DNA of 64,000 bases from Acridotheres tristis (taxonomy: Eukaryota > Chordata > Aves > Passeriformes > Sturnidae): assembly GCA_037013685.1 (NCBI GenBank), contig CM072887.1:35329154-35393153 (forward strand), in the 5' to 3' direction. This document shows positions 1-13,000 of this stretch, in pieces; position 1 is the stretch's first letter, and each line of letters opens with the position of its first letter. The notes under the pieces are model-generated. The model did not search any database. It was not told where the DNA came from and was given only the letters and a program-made list of their open reading frames with translations. A program made the translations under genes and the position numbers.

Positions 1-3000
1 TGTAGTCTCATTGATTGGGATAGCAGCTGTTGTAACAAGAATTTGGACTTAAATTTTGAGATGTTCTAGTCAAATCTCTTAACCCATCTATAATATTTCA
101 ACTTCTAAGATGTTAATCCAGAAGTGAAATCAGATGCACTAGATTTTTTTTTCTCCTTATAGTTCAATTGTTGATATAGTATCTTTACATGAGAAGTAAT
201 GCAGCTTGCATTCTACATTTTAGCATAAGACTAAACACAAAATAAAACATTTATTTTTGAGAGGGATTAAATATTATTTTTTTCATACTTAATAGTTTAG
301 GGAAACAATTATAAATTTTTAAAATTAATTCTATAATGGTAAGCACTTGGTCTAAGAAAGCTGAGATACTTTTTAAAAATCAAATATCACACACGCCACT
401 TTGGAGACACAGTTATGCAGCTGGTATTTGGTCAGCTTTCTGATTACCTAACTCAATATTGCATTCAAAAGCCTTTTTAAGAGAGGGATGGTGGGACATT
501 AAAGCAGTAGTGAGACTCTGTGCTTCTCTGGTAGAATTACTGGTTTCTTCCTTTTACTAAAATTTTTCACCAGAGCTTTCAGTGTAGAATGTAGGAAGTA
601 GACAATGTAATAAACCAAGAACTAAATCAGTGGTGCTTCTACACTGAGGTTTTGTAGCTTAGTTTACTCCCAGATCACCAGATTAGTTTTCCAATGCCTG
701 AATGTGCTTCCTTACCTTCTTCAATTTCAGCGGATTATTTTTAATATAAAAATACAATTGCAACGTTCTGCTGTATTTTATATTAGTCAGCAGTTTTCCC
801 CTAGAATTACACAAATACATCACTGAGCTATAAATCAGTGGCAAAAATACTTCTTATAGAAAAAAAAAATCCTTTTAGGAAATGAGCAAATGTAAGCCTT
901 AAAATAATTTCCATTAAATATTTGTTGTTTGCATTATTTCAAATAGGTAATGCAGGTCAGACAGTATACCAAAGAGGAGATGAAATGAGCAACAGTGCTA
1001 TGTAAGTGTGCATGATATTTAAAATTTTCAAAATTACATTTAAAGCTTTATTAAAATGTTTGTGGTGTGAACATAAGTTTTAGAACAGGGGACTGCAGAC
1101 TATTTCTGAAATGCAAAAAAGCTCCAGGAAGCACATGAAACATCTCTTTAAGAGCTGATAAATATTCCTTTGTTATAATTTTAATATTGTGCAGTTCTTG
1201 CAGAGAAATAGGGAAAGTATTAAATACTGGATGGTGTTGCATTTTTCTCTTGCAAACGAGAAAAATATTTTTTAAAAATAAGACTAGTAAGATTAGACTC
1301 TGCAATACAAGCTCTTGGCGCTTCATAGAAATCTTATACTATAGCTTATAGTTTACATATTGGGGAAACAATTCAATGTTTCATAGTCTAATACGACACT
1401 CCAACAAATATCCAAGATTAAGAAGCTGCAGCTGATTCTTAAAATTACCCATTCCCTCTGTCCAAGCCCTTGAACAGTGCAGGAGAAATGGTTTTTGTGG
1501 TAAATGTGATGAGAACTTAGCCCAGTGTGGGAGAATATTACTTTTTTCCCCTATGAGTGTGTTGTGATCAAGGGACATTGAGTGGCAGCAGCAGTATTAA
1601 CCTGTAGGGGACTGAGAAAAGAAAGTTACCAGAAACTGTGAAGGAGAAGCCTTGCTTTGTGCATCCCATGTCTTAGCCCCTTGTTTGTATCCTTTGGAGT
1701 CCATGGAAGATGAGAAGGAAGAAAAAAGGGACCATGAACATTTAGTTGCTTTGGTTTTTTAAAATTCTAAGGCTTCTCAGGATTTATGGAGAGTTGAACA
1801 GTTGCTTTTTTAATTGAGTGGTGAAAGAGGGAAGAGGAAGCTCTGGCAATTCTTCTCTCTGTGGACATTTTGAACAGGTGAGGTTATCTTTCTAAAGAGG
1901 GAAATAAAGCAGGATTATAACTTGTACTTTGGTTGGACTGCAAAACTGAAGTTATTTACCACCTTCTAACAACAATGATATATCATGCTGGAATTGTTCC
2001 AGTGATGCTGAGAGGGATACCACGGTCTGATGGAGGACTTGGATAATGTGGAAGGAGTCTGCAAAATCCAAGGAATACTATATATTCCAAAGATAGACCA
2101 AATGGGCACATTTTTCCCCTTTGTTGAGCTACTGACTCCATAAGAGACTTTTTTTTCTTAAGGAATTTTAGAATGGTTGGATATTTTTTTTTCCAGAGGT
2201 GGGCATTTATTGAGTGTAATAGAAGCTGATGTTGTATGGTACCTTTGAAAATCACAGTGAAGAATTACAGTGCACACTTTATTGAGTGTATGTGTATGAA
2301 TATGCATATATGAATACTTTCTCTGCTTTTCACTGTAGAAGGGGGCTTTGGCAGGAGGGAGTGGAAGGTGGAAATGGAAATGCTTTGTTTTTCTCATCTT
2401 TTCTGTGGCATTTGCGATATTAATGTGGAACTAGGGAGCAATCAAATCATGGCATACGATATTTTTAATGTTAAGCCTTCCTATCAAAACTCTATAAAAC
2501 TAACATGCCAATTCAGTTTCTAAAGAGAAGTTGTTTATATAGCTTAAATAAAAGCAGTGCATTTTTCTCTGCTGAGAAAATGGCTGTAGTTTTTTTATGT
2601 TTTATAAGCAGCAAGAGTATTGAAAAGCTCATTAAGAGTGCCATGTGTCTCTACTGCTGTAACTTTTGTGGCATTATAAAAAGTTTCTTTCACTTCTTTT
2701 CTAAGCTGTGTTGCCCATTTTGAATAGCCTCTGTTGGTTACAAGATTATAACACCGCAAAGGCTTTCTCTCAGCAAAGCCCTGCTAGTTTCTAGTGAAAC
2801 TTTTTTTAAGCAAATGAATTCAAAGCTAGTCTATTCTTTTATTATTTTATTTCATTTACTTTTTTTCTTCTAAAGACTTTATTCAAAAGTCTGAATCATT
2901 TTGCAGGAATGTCAGGATCTAAACACTTGCTAATTTAGTGCATGTACGCCTTCTGGCCCATCACACGGTACTGGGAAATCAGATTGAGCGTAGCAAAAGA

Positions 3001-5473
3001 GAAGCTGCCTCTTTCTGCTGCATGTGCAAAGACTCGACTGGATCTCTTGGAAGCTTATTCACAAAGCGTCTGGTACTTGGGTTGGCAGTGTTTTGTGGAT
3101 AGGAGACTGCCCTGTTGTTGTCAGTTATGGTTGCTGCGTTTAGATGTTTTAGGGAAAAGTGACTGGGTGCTGTAGTACATATGTTGCAGGGCAGGGGCGA
3201 AGCCTTGCATTCCATTCCAAAACTGGGATTAAGTAACAGTCTGTCTGAAGTTGGTTTATTTTACAAAGTATCGGATTTCAGCATAATTGACACTTTTATC
3301 CCTTTCAACTTTGTTCTTCTCTGTGGTCTGCATTCTTCCCTCAGTCCATGGGTTCCACAGCTCTGCTTAAATTATATCTTGCAAGAGATGATTCCTGATT
3401 TATTGTATGCCTTTCTGAGCAAGAAATTTGGGATAGCCTTTCCTTTCTAGCATGGTGTGCTCTTTTGTATAATCTGTACAGAATTACTCAAGTAATAGAT
3501 TTTAGTGGGCTCACGGAAACTGCACTGGTAAAAGAACATGAAAATCACGTTTAAATGTTAATAGATTTTTTTTTTTTTGCCTGTCTAAGGGTTTGAGAAT
3601 TTAAGCAGGCAAATTTGCTGACAATTAATAAAATTTTTTCCCACAGTAACCTTTCTTCTCCCCCTCCTCCTTTATCTGTCGGCAGCTCACTTATTTTTTC
3701 TAGCAGCCTCTCTGACAGCCAGTTGACATGTCCCAGGCTTCCCTTCCCCCTCTCGTGTCCTTCACCAGTTATAACTGTTACAATTTGCTTCAGCAAGAAA
3801 GTTTTCATTGCAACAAGAAGGTGAAATTAAACCCCCTGTTCAACAAAATGCTGTCTGAGATATCATCTGAAGGAAATAAGACATTCTCACTGTTCTGTCT
3901 GAGTCTTAGTAACCCCTTTTTGCTGATGTTATAATGATCAATTCACGTGTTACCAGTACTAGCAGTCACTTTCTTTGGTGACTTCTGTTTTTTGTATGAT
4001 TCGTTGTATTTAGTGATTGTTTGGCTGGAGAGGGCACAGATGAATTAAACAAGGTCTAAATCCAATCCTTCCTTTTTTCAAAGTAAATTTTTTGTTGTTT
4101 TACTATATATAAGGAAGAATTATTCTTAAAATTTATATAGCTATCACAATGTCTTGCCCTCATCTTCTCTAACTACCTAAATATCATCCCTTCATTTGTT
4201 TTTCTTCCTAAACCAATACTTCAAATATTTCTCTAATCTTGCTTGTTACATAGCATCTGAAAAAGTAAAGGTATTTGAATTCTCGTTTGCTAGTGTCTAA
4301 ACAACTTGAGTTTAATTTTCTCTGATGACATCATGTCTATGTTACAACTGTAAGTAGGATGTTTTTCATATCTGTTGACCAATCTTTGTCTATTTTAAAG
4401 ATTAAATATAGAACGAATAACATATATTTGTGACTTAATACATTTTAAGGTAGGTTTGATTATAATATCATAGTCTTTGTTTGCAGTCATGAAATGTGTT
4501 TTTTCTTCCCTCCCAAGGTGTCTGAAAGGTACAAATCTGATACTCATTGATTCATTTATCATTAGTAAATTGTCACTGTCATGTTATTCTTAGTTCTTTT
4601 GGATGCAGTCAGTTATAGTTATTCTATTCTAGCTGCTTTGGGAAAAATATAATATGAACTTGATGAGCATTAAATCTCTTACCCCATTTTTGCATGACTG
4701 TCTTTTTCTGTTCTCCCAAAATTAGGGTTGAAAAACTGAAATGGCTCCAATGATTCTTCCTTTCTTTAATGTTTTTTTCCTTTGATCTTTTTTCCTTTTG
4801 AAATTTTAGGCAGCCAAGCTACTGGAAACGATTTCTAATTGGTTTTTTCTTTTGTACATTTATTGACAGATAGTTCAAGATTTTTGAGGAAAAAAATGTT
4901 TAATCAAGTTTTAAGTCCATAAACTTAGACTTAGGGCTTTTGAAAGGAGATGTAATGGAGAAAGATTTGGATTAACTATTTTTGAAAAACTGTTCAAAGA
5001 AAAACTTGCAGCTTATATTCATGGAAATACTTCTTTACTTGCTTAGCTGTCCTCGTTTGTGTAAAGCCCCCTCTGTTCAGCACTGATCTTGGTCATGGTT
5101 TTATGTGTTGTCCTGCCCTTGTATGAGGAGCTTGTTGGCTTTGGTATGTTGGGGAAAAACACGGTGCCCTCTAGGTTACAGAAGGACAAAGATTAGGCAG
5201 CTCTGATTCTGGTATTTCCACAATATTTTCTTTCTTTTATCAGAAATAGCATGTTTAAATAGAAAAATGGAGTTTTAAAGTGCTGTTGGCCAGAAAGTAA
5301 GATGTTAAGGTTAAATTAATTTGTAAAACATTTAAATACATCTATATGGAGAGTGTATGTACATTTATTTTACATTTCTTTATAGAGTGTTTGAATTCAA
5401 GTATTGATCATATATTATATGACTAAAGGGGGGAAGCTTTTATTCTTGCCAGCAGGACTTCATTGCTCAGCTG

Positions 5474-5508
5474 AATTACACCAGAAATAGATTGTTACTG
5501 GTGTAATT
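5474..5508. repeat. Inverted repeat, 11-bp perfect stem
   Basis: AATTACACCAG at 5474-5484 and CTGGTGTAATT at 5498-5508 are perfect reverse complements separated by 13 nt. Possibly a remnant of a small element; no flanking duplication is recognised. Confidence 0.8.
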
Positions 5509-6835
5509 TACAGGCCAATAAAACAAAGTGTTATTTTTAATAGTTATTTGTAACATCACATATGCAGGAAAACTTCGTAAGGTAATTCACATGCAGTGTT
5601 TGTGACCCTTATGAAAAGTAATTTCCAGTTAGGCAAGTACATGAATAAGAAGGGTTCATAATCTGTTGATGAAGGCAGCCCATTGCATTAGGAAATAGAA
5701 CCAATGCCAGCTCATTTCGTGCTGGACTGTTCAAGCAATGTGTATCATCAGTGAGTCTCATGATTACTGTGAGAAATTTCGGACTTTTCTGGTATAATTT
5801 ATATGCCATGAATATAGTATGTATGATAATATGGTATAACATAAATACTTTTGACATGTTTGGATTGGCTGCATTAATCATTGCAAGTAGAGCTGTTAGT
5901 TATGAAGACTATTCAAATAAAGGCCAATAAAATGTTTCAAAGCATCATATTCTGCATGTTTCAATTTTCAAAAATGTTTTAAAGCATTTACACTATTTAA
6001 TATTTTTCTATCTGGGAAGCTGAGATTTGAGACCTTTTCAGAACTGAAATAAAAATCATGACACTAGGTATTAGTTGATATATTTTGACATTCGTTGAGA
6101 TTTTACTGTCTTGTCTATATTATCGTTAAACATATCTTGGATTAATTAAATTGGAGCTTGGGTTTTTGTTTTTTTCATCTTGAAAGGCTTCATGTCTTGT
6201 GTCAGCTAGATTTTTTTAAAGTACATTTGTCAGAATACATTGGCCAACACATTCTGCAATGAATTCTGTCTAGTCTAGACAAAAGATGAAAGAGAAAATA
6301 TTTTTTACAGATTTCTATAAATAGACTGTGAAAGATTTTTCTGTGCTGTAATATTAAATGGTTGATTTCATAATTACAACACCAGGAGAGGGAAAACATA
6401 TGCCTTGGGTATTGTACCTAATTTGTTTTTTATTGTTTGCTAGAATTGTTGTTTTCTTCACTTTTTAGTTTAATACATATCTGTCAAAGCTTTACAGTTT
6501 TGGAATAAATGAATGAAATATGTTTAGAAAATTGTTTTTATTTTGAACAGCTTGCATGGGCTGAAGCTCTTAGTAACTTAGTAGTAAGAGTCAAAAAGCA
6601 AGCAGGACATTTAGTGGCTGGGGTAAGGACACAGTTCTCATAGCTTATTATGCAAGAACTGCAGTGTGTCTTTTTGTGTCTATATATTGTGTCTTTTCCT
6701 TACCTATAGTAGGCAGATGTTTATTTCTGTGTGTTGTAACTGTAATAAAGCTGGAAAGTTGCAAACCATAAGGGTACATAACTAAAAAAATTGCCTCTTT
6801 CATTTGTCAAAGCAAAATGTCTTTGTAGCTTCTTA

Positions 6836-7068
6836 AGACTAGACATGAGGTGGAGATTTCTTAAGAAGATGGTGGTTAAGCACTGGAACAAGTTGCCCAG
6901 AGATGTGGTAGATGCCCCATCTCTGGAGACATTCAAGGTCAGATTGCATGAGGCTCTGGCCACCCTGATCTAGTTGAAGATGCCCCTGATCATTGCAGGG
7001 AGACTGGACTAGATGGCCTTTAAGGGTCACTGCCAACCCAGCCCATTCTTCAACTGGATGATTCTTCA
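6836..7068 (+). mobile_element. CR1 LINE 3' fragment
   Basis: The + strand reads GGTTAAGCACTGGAACAAG, TTGCCCAGAGATGTGGTAGA, then GACTGGACTAGATGGCCTTT and ends near GGATGATTCTT, the usual order of a CR1 3' end (end of the reverse-transcriptase frame, short 3'UTR, ATTCT-type terminal repeat). It is 5'-truncated, as most CR1 copies are. A 60-codon frame here is a remnant of the CR1 ORF2 C-terminus. Edges are approximate. Confidence 0.85.
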
Positions 7069-10000
7069 TCCAGTTTTCATAGTGATTTTTTATAACTGCT
7101 GTGGTTTCTGTGCATAATACAGCTGGTCAGACACTAGACTGTTGTGTTTGAATCTTAATCCATTACAGCTCATGCTTGTAGCTTCTTTCAAGTCAAAGCA
7201 TAATCCAGACACTGACGTTTGTCTCTAATAAATATATTCAGATTATAGCTTCTCTCTACACAACTCTGTCAGATTTAGGAATGTTATTTTGCTCACCAAG
7301 ACAGGATTTTCTTTCATGTTCTCCAGCAGCCTCTCACTTTTCCTCCCCACCCCACTGATATTAGTCATTTGTGCTTGTGTCAGCTTCCCTTTTTGTTTAC
7401 TCATCCATGCCATATTCCTCTCGGCCCTTCATTGTCAGCGCTTGCCTCTTGTTTATCTTTCACTCTTGCTCTCATCTTCCCTAGTTCTTTTCTTGCTAAT
7501 GCATTGCTGACTATTATATTCCTTCCTTGCTTTTGGTTGCTGCTTAGGGAGTTAATCTTCTTTCAGGACTATTGTGTCTTCAGGCTCTGAAAGGAAGGTG
7601 GCAGTTTTGTTTTGCTCCTGGAAACTAAACTTTTACACATAAGGTGTAAAGCCAGGTGCTGGTGGCTTCCAGCAGCTTGATGCTCTTGCTTGTGAGAGCA
7701 GTAGCTCTTTAAAGAGACAAAATATTTCTGCTGATGAAGTCAGGAAGGAACTGAATTAAATCAGAAATCAAGTATCTTTTAATGGACATTGAGACTTGCT
7801 AATATGCTGTTTCTGGGGAACTGTTGAGGCCATCTGAGAAGTGTCACTGAAATTGTCATCTCCAGCCATCTCCTAGCCCCTTAGCCCACCAGGCAGTGAG
7901 GCATGCGTTTTGTATTAACATCACATCATTTGTGAGCACCAAGTATTGCAATATGTAGACTGCTGAACCATAGAGACTATCATAGGCAGAATTCCTGTGG
8001 TGGATGCTGACATTCAAAATGGGGAAACACCAGGTAGACACACTCCCTGTAGAGTCCTGTCTGGCATTGTGTGGTTTTTCTTTTGCTGTGTCTCACTGTT
8101 CTGCAGACAGCTGTTCTTTCAGACTGAAGGTTGGGAGAGTGTTTTATAGAACTTCTGTAATTTGTTCTGACATAGATGAATAATAAAGTCAGTGGCAGCC
8201 TTGCTATAAATCACTGGTCTAGGCATGTAATTATTCCTGATTTTTTTTGACTGTGTCTGTTACAGAAAAAAATGTGATTTTTACTAGTTAACATCATTAT
8301 AGGATGAGTTCATAAATGGGACATGCATTTTACAGTGTAAAAGTTGTATACAACTGTTATTCTTGTGCCTTGACTAATGTTAAACTTGTGAGATTATGAA
8401 AACATTTAAATTAGTTCTTTTCAAGAAGATAATTTAATGCCTTCTAGTGAGGCTGTGAAGGGAACTTTAATGCTTCATTGTTTTGTGTAATTTTTATGGT
8501 TGTGCTCCAAATCTGTCTGAGAGCAAGTATTTTTGCTACCCTGTGTTCTCTTCCTGCAAAAGGTTCTCAGTTAAGATATTTTAAGGATAATTAGTCTAAA
8601 TGCATATTTGTACTGAAGTTATCATTGTAGAATTAAAGATAAAAGTTGCTGTTAGAGTACAAATCTATGCAGCATCAGATAACAACAGTACATAAAGCAG
8701 CATTCTTCCAGAGGCTGTTGATAGGCCAAATAAACAGGAAGTATCACTGGCAGTCTATGGAAAAAAACATAGCGGTGAGCTCATAAATGTGAGTAGGCAG
8801 GCAGAACAGACTAATCCCACCACCCTGGGTCACTTGCATAAGGATGTAGGATCTGTCAGGCCTAAAGAATTTTTCCAGTGATCCAGAGTTTTGAAAGCAG
8901 TGAGTTTGCCCAGAAAAGTTCAAGCCAGTAAAGCAGAAAAAAGGGAATGGCAACCTTAATGTGTAGTTATACCTGGATTTTACTGAGTAAGAAGTACTAC
9001 TTTAAAAAAAAAAGTTACTAACCCCAGGAAAGTATTGAAAAATCATGAGCATTGTCTGTAGCCACAGGCAGCAGTAACAAATGGAAAGATTAACATTTAT
9101 AACTGTCCCCCTGAAGAATAAATTTCTGTCTGCAGAGGATGAGTTAACCTGTAGTACTGTCTGTTCTAAAAATGCTCTTTGTCAGAGGAGAGGCAAGTGG
9201 GGTAGAGCATGAAGGGCAGAGAATTTGAGAGCCTACTGTGGTAGTTCACAAGGGGAGTAGGGTGTTTTTCTTCTCCCACATGGCCAGTTCTAACAAGCTA
9301 GCGAATATCCTTTGCGAACACAGTTTTTCTAACTTTCAGCCTTTTTTTCAATCATTTGCTTCGTTTGTCTTGAGACTAGAAGTCTGCAGATAGTGTGAAT
9401 GATTGCACACAGTCCTGAAATCATCTGTCTTTAAAATACGGTATCTAGCGATTGTCAAACTAGATTCAGTATTTTACTACCTGTGCAGAGAAAAAAAAAT
9501 GCTATTCTGGTTTTCAGGATATAACCTCAAGATCACATGATGAGTTGAGAATCTTGGCACAGATGGTGAAATTCCAGAGGCTGAGCAGTTAAAACAAGAA
9601 ATTTGCTGTTGTTTAATAACTAAGGAAATAATTATCATTGGTACCAAAGAGTTAAAGTCTAGTCTTTTGTATCCAAAATCGTGATTTATTACTGTTGAGA
9701 TTGGGCCTTAGGAAATAAATGCAGTACTGTGATGTGGTGTGGAAGTCTGTACTTATGCTGTTTCGGGAGTAAGTCCAAACCACAGACCTGAAAAAAAAAA
9801 ACAATGCTACTACAGTCAAATCTGGCTGAAGTTGTTTGCAGCATAACACAGAATAAGTGATGTGTTTGGCACAGCAGAAAACGTGTCAGTCATATGGCTG
9901 GACTCCATTCTAAGTGAAAATAGTAGCCATATCTTTTGTGGTTTACCCTTCACTAGTCATTGAAAGCTGATTCCTGTAAATAAAACAGTATCTTATTTTT

Positions 10001-13000
10001 TTCATGACATTTCCTTTTCTTCTCTAGTTTCTTTCTTCTAAAAAAATTGAGGACTTCGAAGGAAAGCTTACTTCTAAACTTAAATAGTCTCTTAAGATGA
10101 AAAGAAAAAAGTAAACCAAAATACAACACAGAAAACACATTAGGCAACAGCATGAAAAAATACTCTTTTATGTCTTACATGATGACACAATATTCATACC
10201 ATTTAGTATCGTAAGAGTGCCAAGCTTTTAAAAACCTGCTAAATATCAGCCCACCAATGCCTGCTAATGTGGAAAAAAAACATATAATACTGGACATGCA
10301 GGATACATCTGCAGTTTTGTTGTATAAGTAGAACTGAGCAACTAATTTGGTTGATAATATCTTTGTACTGTTACTAGAAAATAGAAAATCCTAAAGGGGG
10401 AAAAGCATTGAAACATTTTCGTAGCCAAACCTGATCTGAGTTGATTATTTCATTGTGTCTAAAATTACTTTGAATTGTGGTGTTTGTTTCTTCCATAGCT
10501 TTCTCTGCAAGTTACTTACCTGCATGCTAGTTAAGTCATACACGGTGTTATATGGAAGCAAGGAATCATGTTTATAGCTCATTATAAGTCTCCATACTTT
10601 TTATTATATTTTTTTCCATGCAGGCTAATATGAGCTTGCTTTATTGTGTTTCTGTTGCATTTGAATCCATACAAAGCTTTCTTTGAGTCTTTTGTTTCCA
10701 CTGAAAATTTTCCAGTAAGCATAGATCTTTGTACTCCTTTGACACAGCTCTTTTTGTGGAACATATGAGACTTCCTCTGAAAGGGAAGATTTCTCTAGTG
10801 CTCATTTTCTCTGACCTTTTTCCCTGTGAATTGTATCATGTAGGGGACACTGGGCTGTCATTTCAGTTTCATCTGCAGAGCTACAGTCAGAGCTTGCTGG
10901 AAAGACAATCATCATGTGCTTGTGTTTCTTCTATTTTTGACTAGAGATCTGTTGCCAGTATCCCCATGTTCATGTCAAAGGACGTTCTTTTATTTAATAT
11001 TTTTAATACGCACAATATTTACGTGTTTCTGAGTTGCAGGGTTATGGTGTGAGACAGATTTTCCAAGAGAAAACATAGGAACATCCAACTAACAAGCTGA
11101 GGAAATCCTTGATGTGTATTCAGAAGATGTAAAGACTATAACATAAGGAAGGAACAGCTATGGCATTTCATGTGTTTGGTTATGAACCTTGTTCGAACAG
11201 TGCTTAACCATTTCCCTTTACACTTCTGAGAAGTGTGGCTGGAGAGAAGGAGAGCAAGTTGTTCTGACTGGTATTCTGCATGTGAGGAAGTGTACATGGA
11301 AGCAGGAGGAGGGAAAAATAACAGAACAGCATTTTTAGATCTATTAGTAAAAGCAGCACATCTAGTCCTTTTCTATGCTTCATTTTTCTCTGCGTTTTGC
11401 TCTTCAAAAATAAAACTCCCTGAGGAGGCAAAATGGACTCGAGATTATTCATCTCATTTGAAATGGTGATGGAGAATGGAAAGAGAAGTTGGGTGTTCTC
11501 CTGACTAATGTTATTTAGAAGAACCAAGACCAGGGATAAGGCAGCCTCATTTCACCTGAATATTGCCTGTGTTTCTTTTGCTAAAGAAAACAAATGTAAC
11601 AAACAATCTACAAAGTCTCAGGATATTTTGGGAAGTCATCCGTTTTCCCAATTGAGACTTTCAGCTGTATAGTCAGCTGACTATGCTAAGTCTGAGTATT
11701 GACTAACAAAGGAAATGGTTGCTGGTGAATATGATGTTGCTCTATTGCTGAGAAGAGGTTGTGTTGAGTTTTTCCAGCCACATTTGGTTTCTTTTAAGGG
11801 GAGGTAGAAGAGATGGCTGAAGAAAGATAATGAAGTGTCTTGGTATTTCTAATAAGGACAGTAACAAATATCTTTGAGCAGATTATAGAACTAACTTCCA
11901 AGATATCCTGCCTGATTTTTTTTTATTCCTTGAAATTCTAGGTACTACAGAAGTGGTACACAAACCAGCACAGTTTCCAAGCTGATCTAGCATATGTAGT
12001 TGCCTAGAAGCAAGAGTTCTCCCTTTGCAAGGTAGATATCAGGATTAAGAGTTACTGCTTAAAACAAGTGCCATATATTTAGAATGATAAGCAGGACAGA
12101 ATATGAGGCTACTGGTGGGTGGATGTTATCAAGACCTACCTATTTGCTACAGAACACTATTTGAGTGGGGTCATAAAAGCTGTGGAAAATACTGCTGAAA
12201 TGAAATTATGTTAGCCTTCATGTATTGGAATTTTTTTTAAGTCTTCTCAGAAGAAAATTTATTCCAGTCTTGTCTTCTAATTTTTGAATTGATTGAGTGA
12301 GCTACAAAATAACTCTTATATTGTATTTACTGTACCTTCAGATGTGGTAAATTCCAGGTATGATAAATTTCATAGAGAGAGTCAGTCACTTGCAGACTAA
12401 GATTAAATGAGACACTTGAGAACATTAAATTCCCTTTAGTAAGTGCCATATAATTGCTGCTCTATTGAGTCTAGCATTCATTTCTAGATCTGTCTAGTAT
12501 CATGTAAATAAGTAACTGGTTACCTAAGAGGTTTCTAACATTATGCCTTATAAAGTGTGTATGGACAAAAGGAAAACTGAAAACTGAAAAAAGTAACCAG
12601 TATGTGTATGTACACATATGTTTCATTTTAAAGCACTCATAATAATATTTTATTCCAAATCCATTAAATTATCCAAGCTTCTGAAATTATGTAAATGAAA
12701 AAATCTTATTCAAACAAGTTGAAGTATATAGCAATGCAAAAAAAAATAAAATCAGATAGTGTCTTCTTGTTTTAGTGCTCCAAGTCAACAAAAGGTACTC
12801 TGCATTTACAATGATGTAATGCTATAATTTGAGTGCTAAGGCTACCAGACGAGACTAGACAAAGTGAATTTTAAAAATGCCATTCTAATTAAACTAGTCC
12901 CTTGATGCAGATCACTGATGGTGTTTTGGCCTTGCTCTTGACTTTTTAACACCAAGAGGTATTCCTAATGGCTGTGGTTAAGAGCTCTAAGCCCAGCTCT

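Noticed and set aside
3615..3824. Exon following CCACAG near 3646 with a proline/serine-rich frame
   Set aside because: The pyrimidine tract lies after the AG rather than before it, and the frame is low-complexity.
6791..6973. 60-codon open frame as a host gene
   Set aside because: It reads through a CR1 3' fragment (HWNKLPRDVVDAPSLETFK-like CR1 ORF2 end).
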